A stretch of 64,000 bases of DNA. Origin: Acanthosepion pharaonis. Lineage: Eukaryota; Mollusca; Cephalopoda; Sepiida; Sepiidae. A model generated the notes under the pieces. It was not told the DNA's origin, searched no databases, and saw only the letters and a program-made list of their open reading frames with translations. The stretch lies in contig CAHIKZ030002633.1 of NCBI GenBank assembly GCA_903632075.3, positions 148,501 through 212,500 of the forward strand. Direction: 5' to 3'. The position numbers and the translations under genes are program-made. This document shows, one piece after another, positions 52,312-62,784 of the stretch (positions are counted from its first letter, which is position 1; each line of letters begins with the position of its first letter).

Positions 52312-53190
52312 AAGGGCGTAACAGCAAAATTGTCCATTTGTTAGATTAAGCTTTGAACGGCTCTATCTTAGAAATGATTAAAGATATCTTAAGGTGAATC
52401 TCCGAGGTTTTTATAAAACTATTGGGCTCTACTTTGATCAATAAGAATGTACAATTACTCTTCACGTTTAACAGAAGAATCGTAATGAAATCGATTATAA
52501 ACAAAAATAACATGTTCATCTTTAATTAATCATAGTTAAGGATCGGAAGCTCATGAAAGATTGAAATTAAATTCCAATATATATATACTATTCCAGGATC
52601 ATTATCCAACATATTCAAGATGATCTTAGCCCTCTCTAACCGTCTAACTTTCTGTCCTGGATTAACAAGGTTCCTCACAGGTTTCACGTACGATGTCTTT
52701 TCATTGCTCTTTGGACTGTCATAGGTGAAACTCCTCTCTCATGTGCCAAACGTTTTATGAATTGAGTTGGATCTTTTCTAATCGATCTCTTTAGCTCTAA
52801 GTTAAAATGATGATCCCTCTTCCTGTTTTGACCTCCTGATCCAAGTTTCTTCCCTAGTGTTTCCTCTTTTTTTAGACTTATTCACCGTTTTCTGGATGGT
52901 TCTTGAATGAACCTTGAATACGAAAGCCAAAGTATGAATTTTAACACCATTAATTAAGGTCTTAATGATCTTTTTCCTCACACCATTGCGCATTTGAAAA
53001 GACAATGAGGCTGACACAAAGCCATTTCAGTGATTCTCACTACAAATGGCGTCAAGATGGTTAAACGTCTTATCTGAAAATCTGGAAAAAAGAAACTCAA
53101 TTTAGTCAATTGGTTTTTAGATATTAAACATTTTGTGGAGTGGACAATTATGCTGTTACGCGATTTGGACAATTTTGCGGTTACACTCGG
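52312..53190 (-). mobile_element. Tc1/mariner-superfamily element, deletion derivative with TIRs
   Basis: The ends are inverted: left 52,315-52,336 reads GGGCGTAACAGCAAAATTGT plus CC. The complement of the right end (53,168-53,189) differs at three of 22 positions. TA dinucleotides flank both ends (52,310-52,311 and 53,191-53,192). On the minus strand an N-terminal transposase region starts at 53,017: MSASLSFQMRNGVRKKIIKT, LINGVKIHTLAFVFKVHSRT, IQKTVNKSKKRGN. This fits a helix-turn-helix DNA-binding part. Later pieces (YVKPVRNLVNPGQKVRRLER) are frame-shifted, and no DDE catalytic region is present. At 879 bp it is well short of a full Tc1/mariner element (usually 1.2-1.7 kb or more), so it cannot mobilise itself. 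Confidence 0.75.
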
Positions 53191-53309
53191 TATATAAAAG
53201 AGTATGGCAAAATGATCTGACACATTTGTAGGTTTAATAAAAGCCAAATACATTAAAAATGTGTATTTATTTTTGAAATGTACATATAATGCCATTTTGT
53301 TTCATTTCG

Positions 53310-53680
53310 TTTTCAGTCGCCAACATAAATTGGATGAGTGAGCATTGCGCTTTCATAACAAGAATAACGACTCGGTAATTGCAACACAAAGAGAGTTGGC
53401 CCTCCAATTCCCCTGATTTGAACCCAGACGTTTTTTTACTGTGGTGATACCTGAAATCAAAGGTATACATTCATCGCCTTCGATCTATTGAACAATAAAA
53501 AAAAATGTCATTCGTCAAGAAATTACTGTCAGTTTACATGAAATGACCCGTAAGTGTTATGAACAACTTTCGTGAATGACCGCCTTCGACACTATATGTA
53601 AAGTAATGGCACCCACTTGACTGATTTAATTTTTAAAATGTAATGAAATAAAATGACATGGAATGTACATTTTGAAAATA
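53310..53680 (+). pseudogene. Mariner-like transposase C-terminal fragment
   Basis: The plus strand reads SWPSNSPDLNPDVFLLW, then YLKSKVYIHRLRSIEQ, and after a frame break VMNNFRE. The SPDLNPxxFLLW block holds the third catalytic Asp region of mariner-type transposases. It lies just outside the right TIR of the preceding element, in the opposite orientation, and belongs to a different insertion. Confidence 0.65.
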
Positions 53681-53745
53681 AAAACAAATTTTTCATTCTT
53701 TACGCTTTTATTAAACCGACAAAATGTTAGATCATTTGTCATTCT

Positions 53746-53848
<103 letters not shown>

Positions 53849-53880
53849 TTAATTATTGTCATATTATCATATTAAACAAC

Positions 53881-53935
53881 TCGACACTGGACTTTCGTTT
53901 ACCAACCGTTCTGTCCACTCGTCAGGAGGTTTCAT
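53881..53935 (-). ncRNA. Hammerhead-like core (tentative)
   Basis: The minus strand has CTGACGA (53,925-53,919), a 22-nt insert, then GAAA (53,96-region, 53,896-53,893) and GTCC, in the right order for a hammerhead core. I cannot pair stems II and III convincingly. It lies between TA and CA/TA arrays like other modules of this kind. Confidence 0.35.
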
Positions 53936-54340
<405 letters not shown>

Positions 54341-54344
54341 AGCA

Positions 54345-54830
54345 GAAAACAATAAAACTCTGTTCTTGTTCAAAGACCTGGATGGAGACTCATATATATT
54401 ATGGGATAACGATATATAATTTTTTTATATATCAAAAACAATTTTGGATGAAAGTAGTATGACAAAGTTGGAAATATTTTGTGTCACGCCTGTCGTTCCT
54501 TAGGTCTTCATCAGATTAGCTTTGTTTACTTTGATACTACAAATGCACATGACTGAGCAATGATAGGAATTTTAATTTTTAGAAGATTTTTTTTTATGTT
54601 TTGTGCCTATAATCTAGCCAATTTCATTAAGATTCTTTTTTTCTATTTGATACCATCATCTTTGTTCTTAAATATTCCAGATTGCGATTACAGATCTGTC
54701 AAGAATTGTGAAATGTTGTAAGAACCTGAACGCAAATTTACAGCGGATTATCTAGCCATTAAAAGACTTCATAAACATTTTCGTCTTAATGAATTGTTTT
54801 CTCTTCTAATTGCAGTAGCATTTTTTATTT
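54345..54830. other. Unassigned DNA; weak ribozyme-like words
   Basis: The minus strand at 54,514-54,480 has CTGATGAAGACCTAAGGA, then ACGACAGGCGTGACAC, reminiscent of the hammerhead-bearing repeats but with GACA for GAAA. No gene. Confidence 0.3.

Positions 54831-54832
<2 letters not shown>

Positions 54833-54893
<61 letters not shown>
54833..54893. repeat. (TA)n microsatellite
   Basis: About 60-bp TA array. Confidence 0.95.
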
Positions 54894-54895
<2 letters not shown>

Positions 54896-54898
<3 letters not shown>

Positions 54899-55015
54899 AA
54901 ATAAATAAATCTTAATGAGGCAGGCACTACCATCAAGGTTTCACCACATGATGATCCCATGTAGTGAAAACAAGGTAGGTAGTACTTGGCTCATTAGGAT
55001 TTATGTATTTTAATT
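54896..55015. repeat. Fold-back repeat
   Basis: AAATAAATCTTAATGAGGCA with GGCACTACC on the left is the inverted counterpart of GGTAGTACTTGGCTCATTAG on the right. The inner CCACATG/CATGTAGTG also pair. It starts at a TA array. Confidence 0.65.
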
Positions 55016-55019
55016 TTGC

Positions 55020-55226
55020 TCTACTTAATTTATTGAGCACTCTTCGTTTTAACTTATTACTCGCTGGGTTTTTTTCTTTGTACCAGAAACTTAAGGTACA
55101 GTACGATTCATTTCCCCCTGTTCGAAGGTTTGTTTTTTTTTCCTTTTTCCTCGGATGCCAATTTATTTGAAAATTTTACACTCCAGGTTTTTTTCTTCAC
55201 TCACCAAGTTTAAATAGAGTTAGATT
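55020..55226. other. Unassigned DNA
   Basis: GCTCTACTT, then ATTGAGCACT, resembles 54,022-54,045. Nothing else. Confidence 0.35.
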
Positions 55227-55228
55227 AG

Positions 55229-55279
<51 letters not shown>

Positions 55280-55418
55280 TAAATGAAAGAGAATGTACCA
55301 ATTGTTCCTTACGTGTGGACCGAACGATTGCGAATAAATTCGTCTTCGAAACTCTGGAGTCGGGGTGCTGAATATAGTATCAATCAGCTAAGTGACACAT
55401 TTTATATTTGTATTAAAC

Positions 55419-55467
<49 letters not shown>

Positions 55468-55769
55468 AATGAAAGAGAATGTACCAATTGTTCCTTACGT
55501 GTGGACCGAACGATTGCGAATAAATTCGTCTTCGAAACTCTGGAGTCGGGGTGCTGAATATAGCATCAATCTGCTAAGTGACGCATTTTATATTTGTTTT
55601 AATAAAGATAGATAGATAGATAGATACAAATGAAAGAGAATATACCAATTGTTCCTTACGTGTGGATCGAACGATTACGAATAAATTCGTCTTCGAAACT
55701 CTGCAGTCGGTGTGCTGAATATAGTATCAATCAGCTAAGTGACACATTTTATATTTGTATTAATCACAT

Positions 55770-55814
<45 letters not shown>

Positions 55815-55815
55815 A
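55227..55815 (+). repeat. Tandem array: (GATA)n alternating with a 136-bp unit carrying a hammerhead-like 3' core
   Basis: Three copies of an about 136-bp block start at 55,281, 55,467 and 55,628, separated and flanked by GATA arrays. Each block holds GTTCCTTACGTGTGGAYCGA, a GCGAAT/ATTCGT stem (first two units), then GAAACTCTGGAGTC (55,348; 55,534; in the third unit GAAACTCTGCAGTC at 55,695). The 14-mer equals the catalytic-side strand of the 45,074 hammerhead except for its last base. The CTGANGA box is corrupted (CCGAACGA), so activity is doubtful. Confidence 0.75.
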
Positions 55816-55819
55816 CCTG

Positions 55820-56100
55820 AAGTAATAGTTTTATAGTTATTACGTAGAAAAATAAGTATCGAAATAAGATGGTTCTTATTGTCTTCTCCGTCATCCATAC
55901 TTGCATGACAAGATCTTTCTAAAAGAATGAGAGACAGATTGCGTGGAAAAGAGAGATTCATGACTTACTACTCAAGGTCATTAGAGCCTTAACAAGACAC
56001 CAAACACACTTTCTATATCCATGCCATTTCGTCGACACGCACAAACTCACTCACTCATAGGGAGTTCTATAAAGTCCGTGTGCAATGCAAAAGGCTTATA
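55820..56100. other. Unassigned DNA
   Basis: Nothing supportable. Confidence 0.3.
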
Positions 56101-56700
56101 GTTTTGTAATCATCATCATCGTCATCATCATCATCATCATCATCATCTATGTGCCGTGTCCCTTCAGGGCGTGGGTGATCATGGCTCTCCACAAATTCCT
56201 ACCTTTTATAGATCTTAGTAAGCTTTGTCTTTTCGCCATCACTCCCATCCCTGTTCTGCCAACCATTTGCACAAGTTCGATGTATGTTATTAGCTATCCA
56301 CCTCTGTCCCTCTTGAATTCACTACGTCATGTAAGTGTCAAATTCTCCAAACCTTCTTTCCTCATTATGTACCCTAGAAATTTCAACTGTGTCTCTAAGT
56401 CTAAATATAAGCGTCTTTTTTGTTTCCATCTTCCTTAAAACTTCCACGTTATTCGCATCCTTCTGAAAAATCGCATTTCTGTCGCCTCGTGTCTCTTCAT
56501 CTGTGAATAAATTATTGCATAACAGTTCAGCACTCTTTTCTTTGTTGCTAACGAAAATTTTCTATTTTTTTAATATTTTGCATAGCTTTTAACAGGCATC
56601 TTTCTTTATTGCAATGCACCTGATTTCAGTATTGCATTTCATGTCCTCTCTTAAAACACTTCCCAGATATTTGCATTTTTCTGCTTGAAAAAAAACATTA
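56100..56700 (-). pseudogene. LINE-B C-terminal relic with (GAT)n tail
   Basis: On the minus strand, the fragment ends with the complement of ATGTGCCGTGTCCCTTCAGG, then a (GAT)n tract (complement of 56,103-56,146). Upstream, broken frames include QLKFLGYIMRKEGLENLTLT-like and SLEMKQKRRLYLDLET-like readings, plus the family AFQKL region near 56,590. Every LINE-B copy here that keeps its end finishes in a trinucleotide array or GAAGAAG. Confidence 0.65.
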
Positions 56701-57400
56701 GATTATATTTCTCTAGACATGAACAGGTTAAGATTGTAGTGATCGGGGAAACGTCCTCTTGGAACTCTGTTCCACAGAGCAGTGATTCGAGAGAAGATGG
56801 TATTTGAGTGAAACTTACTTCTCATCGATGAAATACGGCGAAGCGGGGTTACAATGTAAGTGGCCTGGTGGGACCTAGCCGTAAAGGTTATAACAGGCGG
56901 AACTAAGGAATGTAGTTCGTCCGAGCACTTTCCATCAATAGAGCAGTTACAGGCTCGCCATGTCCCGCCTGTCAGAGAGAAGTTAGCGGGTGAAAAATAG
57001 TTCGTCGCCCACAAGGACTCGGAGACGTTTTTGAAATCTACCAAGACCGGGAAGTAAGGACTCAACAGCTTTCGCCCAAATACGACAACAGTACTCTATT
57101 TTCAGGTACTTACTGAAGCAGTGCAGGGAGCTGATCTTTAGCAATGTATCGTATACACGAGTTCCACTTTAAGTCAGGTGTGAGTTTGAGGCCTAATATT
57201 CTGTCAAGGCACGGTGACTCCCCGAGAGGACACCCGTTCGTCGTAACTGGCGGTAGTTCGTGTTCCGATCGGCGGTGATGGAATGTAAATAATTTGGTTT
57301 TGGAGGCATCGAATGTAACCAGCCAGAAGGGAAGGTGGGAATAAAAATGAAAATGTCGGTTATAATTATGCACGGAGAGGAAACGCTAAATAGGGTGATA
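56700..57400 (-). pseudogene. LINE-D reverse transcriptase, C-terminal part
   Basis: The minus strand is open at 57,373-57,110 (FDASKTKLFTFHHRRSEHEL, PPVTTNGCPLGESPCLDRIL, GLKLTPDLKWNSCIRYIAKD). It is open again at 57,065-56,703 after an internal deletion and frame break (GKCSDELHSLVPPVITFTAR, SKFHSNTIFSRITALWNRVP, RGRFPDHYNLNLFMSREI). The MEYCCHIW-RRxxxLVG section between is shortened. It directly abuts a LINE-B copy at 56,700. This is a dead 5'-truncated insertion. Confidence 0.8.
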
Positions 57401-57516
57401 CGTTTTAAATCTAAATTTTAAAATGTCTGCCATCCGACGAACCGAGACGCAATAGCTCACCCGATTTCATTCACTCTCCAAACGATTTTATTTTTGTTAT
57501 TATCGCTGCTGGTTCT

Positions 57517-57559
<43 letters not shown>

Positions 57560-57600
57560 TACACACGCACACACACGCATATAGATATATATGCATCAGT
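57400..57600. repeat. Spacer with (CA)n
   Basis: CA array at 57,519-57,568. No gene. Confidence 0.8.
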
Positions 57601-57905
57601 TTTTAAGTAATTTATTATTACGGATTATGTTATTTCTTTCGTCTCGGTTGTATATTTTGTCTGCCTTTCTTCTTGCGTTGTGGATGAAATATGGGTATTG
57701 TAGGTTTTTTAATGTGTTTTATATATATGTTTCTTTTTTAGGTAAATATTGGGGGCTGCAGATTCTTAATGCTCTCAGATAGAAACCTATTATAATTCCA
57801 GATTTAATTTCAGAAGAGTGGTTTGAGTAGAAACTGATCAGGTCATTTTTGTTTCTATAAACGTTAAAATGGAGTTCGTTATTGTTTCTGTATAACATGA
57901 TATCT
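57600..57905 (-). pseudogene. Penelope-like element, region after the RT catalytic core
   Basis: The minus strand reads, with frame breaks, FLDIMLYRNNNELHFNVYRN, NDLISFYSNHSSEIKSGIII, GFYLRALRICSPQYLPKK, then LKNLQYPYFIHNARRKA. This is the segment between the reverse-transcriptase core and the GIY-YIG endonuclease in Penelope-like elements. No GIY-YIG part is visible. Confidence 0.75.
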
Positions 57906-58140
57906 AGGAAATGAAGATTCAGGTAACATTCTAAACAAATTAAAAAATAGAGACATTAAAAACAAATATATGGCTATTTTAGATATAAAATCTCTATACA
58001 CAAACGTCCCTTTAAGGAAATGTTTAAAAAAACACCTAGGAAAAGCAAAAATTAAATTACCTCTACCTACACATAAAATCACAAAAAATACGCCAGCTAA
58101 TCATCAAGTAATGTTTTTTTTACATTTGATAACCAACTTT
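57905..58140 (+). pseudogene. Penelope-like reverse transcriptase, palm fragment
   Basis: The plus strand reads DSGNILNKLKNRDIKNKYMA, ILDIKSLYTNVPLRKCLKKH, LGKAKIKLPLPTHKI. LDIKSLYTNVP is the Penelope RT motif with the first catalytic Asp. It is truncated by a TA array at 58,146. It lies head-to-head with the minus-strand Penelope fragment, the junction being near 57,905. Confidence 0.8.
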
Positions 58141-58144
58141 ATAG

Positions 58145-58145
<1 letters not shown>

Positions 58146-58212
<67 letters not shown>
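58146..58212. repeat. (TA)n microsatellite
   Basis: About 66-bp TA array. Confidence 0.95.
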
Positions 58213-58214
<2 letters not shown>

Positions 58215-58617
58215 TGGTCACGTGACCGAGTGGTTAGAACATTCGATTTCTGAACATCACCAAGGTTGATTTGTTAGGAAATAGACTTACTGATGTTATC
58301 GGTCTGGAGGGGAGATGATCCCAGCGTGCGACACCTTTAGAAAGTGCCTGGAAACCATACCACGTGTTGACCCAAGCCTTGTGAGTGAAATTCGTCGGCA
58401 CGAAGTCACAAGTCATCGTGACCGAAGGTTTGAGAGTGCTGGCCTTGTTCAGATTTTTGATCACGCTAGATAACACGCTCTCTCCCAAAAACTGTTACTA
58501 AGGGCTACTCAGCTAGTTGCACTATAAACCATAAGTTGGCTCTGTGGGTGTTGAGCAAATACAATTGGGCCTGAGGGAGCGTCTAATAGCCGGATATCCT
58601 CGAATACGAGTGGTCAG

Positions 58618-58618
<1 letters not shown>
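58213..58618 (+). repeat. tRNA-headed repeat (probable SINE)
   Basis: GTCACGTGACCGAGTGGTTA, then GAACATTCGATT, resembles a tRNA D-arm/A-box, and AAGGTTGATTTGTT may be a decayed B box. The following about 330 bp are moderately GC-rich and non-coding. No second copy occurs in this window. Confidence 0.45.
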
Positions 58619-58619
<1 letters not shown>

Positions 58620-58680
<61 letters not shown>

Positions 58681-58806
58681 CGATTATAGGTGCAGTTCAA
58701 TTTATAATTACATGAATCATTGCGAAGAATGAATGTTTGCGAAGATGTATTCTCGCCATTTAAATCATTAACCTCTATATTTGTTTTTTTGTATGAATGA
58801 TTCATG

Positions 58807-58864
<58 letters not shown>
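58620..58864. repeat. (TA)n arrays flanking a 19-bp inverted repeat
   Basis: TA 58,620-58,677 and 58,809-58,862. Between them TATAATTACATGAATCATT (58,703-58,721) is exactly inverted at 58,796-58,814. Confidence 0.85.
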
Positions 58865-58867
<3 letters not shown>

Positions 58868-58879
58868 CCATCAATATCA

Positions 58880-59260
58880 AAATTTTATCAGAATTATGAA
58901 GTCTTTTAAATAATGAAACACATTACATATATTGTGTTTCAATTTGTCATTCAATTACATGAAATTGTTCTGATATATAGAAATTTATACTTTATATTCT
59001 CTCATACAATACTATATACATGCATAGGTATACAGTAATGAAAAACAAAACGTAGACAGAAAACCTATTGTATTGATTACACAAACATATAAAAAATAAC
59101 ATATCAATAATAACATATCAATAATAACATATCAATAATAACATATCAATAATAACATATCAATAATAAACATAATAACAAACATATCAATCCCTCAAAT
59201 GTTTAAACTGTTTGCCCACGTCATTCATACACTCATCTTTACCCGCAAAACGTTTATTAT
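58880..59260. repeat. Small fold-backs and a 14-bp minisatellite
   Basis: TGAAACACA/TGTGTTTCA hairpin at about 58,914-58,952. About five copies of AACATATCAATAAT at 59,098-59,170. Confidence 0.75.
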
Positions 59261-59264
59261 CATT

Positions 59265-59580
59265 ATTTTATTTCTTTTGATGCCTGGTGTGTACACATTT
59301 CTATCCGGATCCCACCCAGAGACCTAAGTTTAGAAATGATATTTTCCATTGACCAATTAAAAAAAAAAAAAAAGAAACACACACACACACATATTTTACA
59401 TAAATAAAAAACCTTCGTAAGGTGTGGGCTGTACTCGGGAGAACATTTTTTTTTTGTATTTCTTTGAGGCATGGGCTTCCAGGAGTCCTTTCAAAGAGTC
59501 TACTGGAATCTTTTCCAACCAATCCGAAGACTCCAACTACAACAGGGATTGTTGATGTTCCCATGTGCCACATTTTTGAG
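59265..59580 (-). pseudogene. LINE-C C-terminal tail and 3' UTR
   Basis: Minus strand 59,573-59,390: MWHMGTSTIPVVVGVFGLVG, KDSSRLFERTPGSPCLKEIQ, TAHTLRRFFIYVK. The 3' UTR contains TTAGGTCTCTGGGTGGGATC and ends in an AAATAAAATAATGATAATAA stretch, as in the 21.2-kb copy. 5'-truncated. Confidence 0.75.
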
Positions 59581-60290
59581 ATTATTATTATTGTTGTTAT
59601 TATTATTTATTAAAAAATAAAGACGATAAAAAAGTATTATAATAAAAATTGTGATATTAAAATTATTTTAAAAAAGGTATTAAAAATTATTTTAATGAAT
59701 TATAGTCTTAAATGAATACTAGAACCACTATGATAATACTGCTAATGCTAGTATAGTACCTACTGTATTTTGCACATACATATATATATATATTGATGCC
59801 TACTTTCCAGCACCCACCTCATATATTGTCTAAGTTGCATTTATCACAATCATCTCCAATTCTACATTCTGATCGGGAAACAGCACTTTCACTCCCGGCA
59901 AAGCGTACGTATACTACACTCTTATCCAAGGCAAAGCATTCGTGAAGAAGTATTTTCATCGTAGTCAGAGCGCACTGATAATCTAATCCTAGTTAGAAGT
60001 ACTGAGTTATACGTAAAAGATTCTAACGTTTTTGTTGGATACTATGCTAATAATAATATTACTGAAAATGAAATTCCTGTTCATTGGGATCAAAGATAAT
60101 TCTAAAAGCAAAAACTATATAGTAAAATACCCATGTAGAATATGTGACGATAATAGAGTCGATCATCCAAGAAACAAATGCAGCAAATAGCAAAAGTAAG
60201 ACATGATTGGTTAGGAAATCCTATCCAATCAGAAAGTACTGGGATTTAACAATGTTAACCAATGGTAGATCACAAACCAGAATGTTTTTT
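59580..60290. other. Unassigned AT-rich DNA
   Basis: (ATT)n patch at 59,580-59,610. No supportable gene. Confidence 0.35.
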
Positions 60291-60294
60291 ACCC

Positions 60295-60610
60295 TATTTA
60301 TTACAACGTTTAAGCCGTTGTACGCTCCGGCCTTCTTCAGGTGGTTGGAATGTTGAACTGAACCCTTTGTTTTGCTCACTGGGGTAGACTATTCTAGTTC
60401 CACGTGCCATATTTTAATGGATGTCAGTTATCAGTTATCTCCTGTTAATTACCCTCTTCAAGTTCTCCACTGCCTTAACCGGGTATCAAACTCACACTTT
60501 TTGGGTCATGTCACTTAATCTAACTAACGCCTTTATCCACTGTTCCGTTCGACATTCCAACCACCTGAAGAAGGCCGGAGCGTACAACGGCCGAAACGTT
60601 GTAATAAATA
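60295..60610. repeat. 58-bp inverted repeats around a 200-bp interior, each arm with a hammerhead-like core
   Basis: Arms 60,295-60,352 and 60,553-60,610 are inverted copies with two mismatches, extendable by about 12 bp with more mismatches. In the right arm CTGAAGA (60,565-60,571) is followed, after one extra A, by a GGCC/GGCC stem (60,573-60,576 with 60,589-60,592), GAA, and a 2-bp AC/GT stem III with A at the cleavage position (60,603). Stem I does not pair. The interior shows no coding domain. Confidence 0.7.
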
Positions 60611-61555
60611 TGACGACAAAGATGCGGATAATAGTCCGAAGAATGTAAATAGTCTATATAATACCTCATCTCAGAAATATAGACAGATACAGAATGTTTT
60701 TCTTGGTATAAAAAATACATAACATTATTTGGGACGTTATAATAGAAGGTGACTCAAAAGTAGCGGCCAAGTTGTGAGAAGTCATGTTGTTAATGTCACG
60801 TTGTTAATGTCTGTCTTGCAGGTTATTGATTTTCTTAGTGCAATTCTTTTTCTTTTTGTTTTACCTGTACCTTGATAATTATCCCCGAAAAAACGTTTAG
60901 ATAAATATAACCTCCATTGATTTCTACCTTCTTTAAGACTGGAATACAAATGGCAAATAAACAATTGACAGACGTAAAAAAATCGTTATCCCAGAACATG
61001 TTTTGTTATTTGATTGTAACCAAAAAATTTATGGATGTCGGTGTCCCTGTCGACAATAAAAATAAAAAATGGAAAGAAAGTGAAAAACCACTAGGACAAT
61101 ATGTGGACCCTGAGACGAAAAAAATAAGATTGGAACATTAAAGAAACCGGTTGTACTCATCAGCATTGGCGCGCTTCTAACAATCGCAAAAATCCTTTCA
61201 AAAGAATTGGAAAACATAAAGAGGAATTGAAACAACGAGACAGTATAATGTCTGTTGGTTTGAAAATTCAATGAAAACAGTGGATATAATAGCAATCATA
61301 GGTTATTTCCCTTTGTTATTCTAGTTTTTATTGCGACCATCGCTGATGCAGAAACTTCATTTCCATTTCGAATCATACATGTACTATTAATAGAATTTCA
61401 AATTCATCATTTATATTACTATTTCCCCCCCGGCTGCGGTTTGACTTATTACTCAAAATATTAATTGAGATTATAATTTCCTGCGAATATCGGCTCACTG
61501 CGTAACCGAAGATGAATATTAATGACAGACCAAGGCTGCATATTACTGCCTATTT
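60610..61555. other. Unassigned DNA
   Basis: A 74-residue Lys-rich frame (60,917-61,141, ending GQYVDPETKKIRLEH) has no recognised domain. Nothing else. Confidence 0.3.
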
Positions 61556-61558
61556 ATG

Positions 61559-61560
<2 letters not shown>

Positions 61561-61609
<49 letters not shown>

Positions 61610-61690
61610 GAATAGAATGATGTAGAAATAGATACATAGATAAATAGATATGACGGGACTAAAATAGATAGATAGATAGATAGATAGATA
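61561..61690. repeat. Two (GATA)n arrays
   Basis: 61,561-61,609 and 61,665-61,690, with degenerate units between. Confidence 0.9.
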
Positions 61691-61736
61691 AAATTGTAGT
61701 TTAAAAGCAGTAAAATCGACCTTTCTAACCAGACGC

Positions 61737-61817
61737 TGCTCTGTAGCTAAACTAGTGCAGCTCGTCAGGCTATATGACGGTTCCCTGTAGGATACAGGTT
61801 CAATTCCTGTCGGAGTA
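61737..61817 (+). repeat. tRNA-like sequence with long variable arm (SINE head or tRNA pseudogene)
   Basis: Folds as a class II tRNA. Acceptor TGCTCTG/CGGAGTA pairs over 7 bp with two wobbles. D stem GCT/AGC. Anticodon stem CGTCA/TGACG closes the 7-nt loop GGCTATA. Variable arm has a TCC/GGA stem. T arm ACAGG/CCTGT closes TTCAATT. The A-box-like TAGCTAAACTAGTGC and B-box-like GGTTCAATTCC are in place. Position 33 is G instead of U, and the apparent anticodon CTA would read UAG. No CCA or mature context. Most likely a SINE head. Confidence 0.6.
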
Positions 61818-61819
61818 CA

Positions 61820-62011
61820 CACATTTTCTATGAAAATTTCTCGGACCTTCCGGCCGGTAAATGTTGTTAATACTGTTTATTATAAACAGAGGATTTACTT
61901 AAATATTTGTTTCTATATAAATAACGTATAACAATGAAATATATCAAAATAGATAGATATGAAGAGACTGAGATAGATAATGAACAAACAAATAGAAAGG
62001 CACAGACTGCG

Positions 62012-62046
<35 letters not shown>

Positions 62047-62285
62047 CTTGCCGAATATATAATAGTAGCTGAAACAAAAGTGAAGATGATGAGAATGGGA
62101 AATTATTAACGATACCTTTTTCCAGATGGCCATTCTGCTCTTTTTTGCTTCCAGCCACCCCCGTGAATACCCAATCCAAAGTAAAGGTGCCCAGAATCCT
62201 TGTGACATCCTACTTGTCTTCTCAATATATTCAAAGAGAATTTTTTTTCAGTTTGAAGAAAAGCCAAATGTCACAGGTAAGCAAG
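61820..62285. other. Probable SINE body, then unassigned DNA with (TG)n
   Basis: A TGTTTATTATAAACA palindrome at 61,875-61,890, GAAGAGACTGAGATAGAT at 61,961, and TG array 62,025-62,046. Confidence 0.35.
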
Positions 62286-62289
62286 GTCT

Positions 62290-62780
62290 AGAGGGTGAGG
62301 GTCAGTTTTGATGACCATCAACCATCTTCTTCCTGTCACCAACGCGTCCTTCCTTCTGTTCGTCACTAAGCACCCTGAGAACAAACATTGCACAAACTTT
62401 GCCCCTGCTCAGATCTTCATGAATAATTCTGTGTACAGTTGCCATAACAACTCCAAACTGTGTGCCTACTGTCTTTAGAGATATATGACGATCTTCATCC
62501 AGAAAATTGCGAATTTTCTTCACCAGCTCTGATATTCTGACGTCCACATCCACATTGTCTCCTTCCCACACCTTCATCGTCTCTCACATCTTCTCCAAAG
62601 TCCATGAACCTCTTGTACCAGTGGTAATTAGATACTCGGCTCATACAAGTTAATCCATTAGCAGTATGGAGCATTTCATATGTTTTTGTTGCATTTTTGC
62701 CCAGTTTAACACTAAACTTTATTGTATAGCGAAATTTCAAATTGTCTTCACGGCCTGACTGCACTCTGTAAACTTGTTCG
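62290..62780 (-). pseudogene. Mariner transposase N-terminal relic
   Basis: The minus strand reads RYTIKFSVKLGKNATKTYEM, LHTANGLTCMSRVSNYHWYK, RFMDFGEDVRDDEGVGRRQ. After a frameshift it continues with RISELVKKIRNFLDEDRHIS, LKTVGTQFGVVMATVHRIIH, EDLSRGKVCAMFVLRVLSDE, QKEGRV. This is the paired helix-turn-helix DNA-binding half of a mariner (SETMAR-type) transposase up to the linker. The DDE catalytic half is absent. Truncation falls right after the linker. Confidence 0.8.
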
Positions 62781-62784
62781 CTGT

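Noticed and set aside
54480..54520. Hammerhead at CTGATGAAGACC
   Set aside because: GACA replaces GAAA and the stems do not form.
60917..61141. 74-residue Lys-rich open frame as a host gene
   Set aside because: No domain, splice sites or family resemblance; its length is unremarkable for AT-rich DNA.
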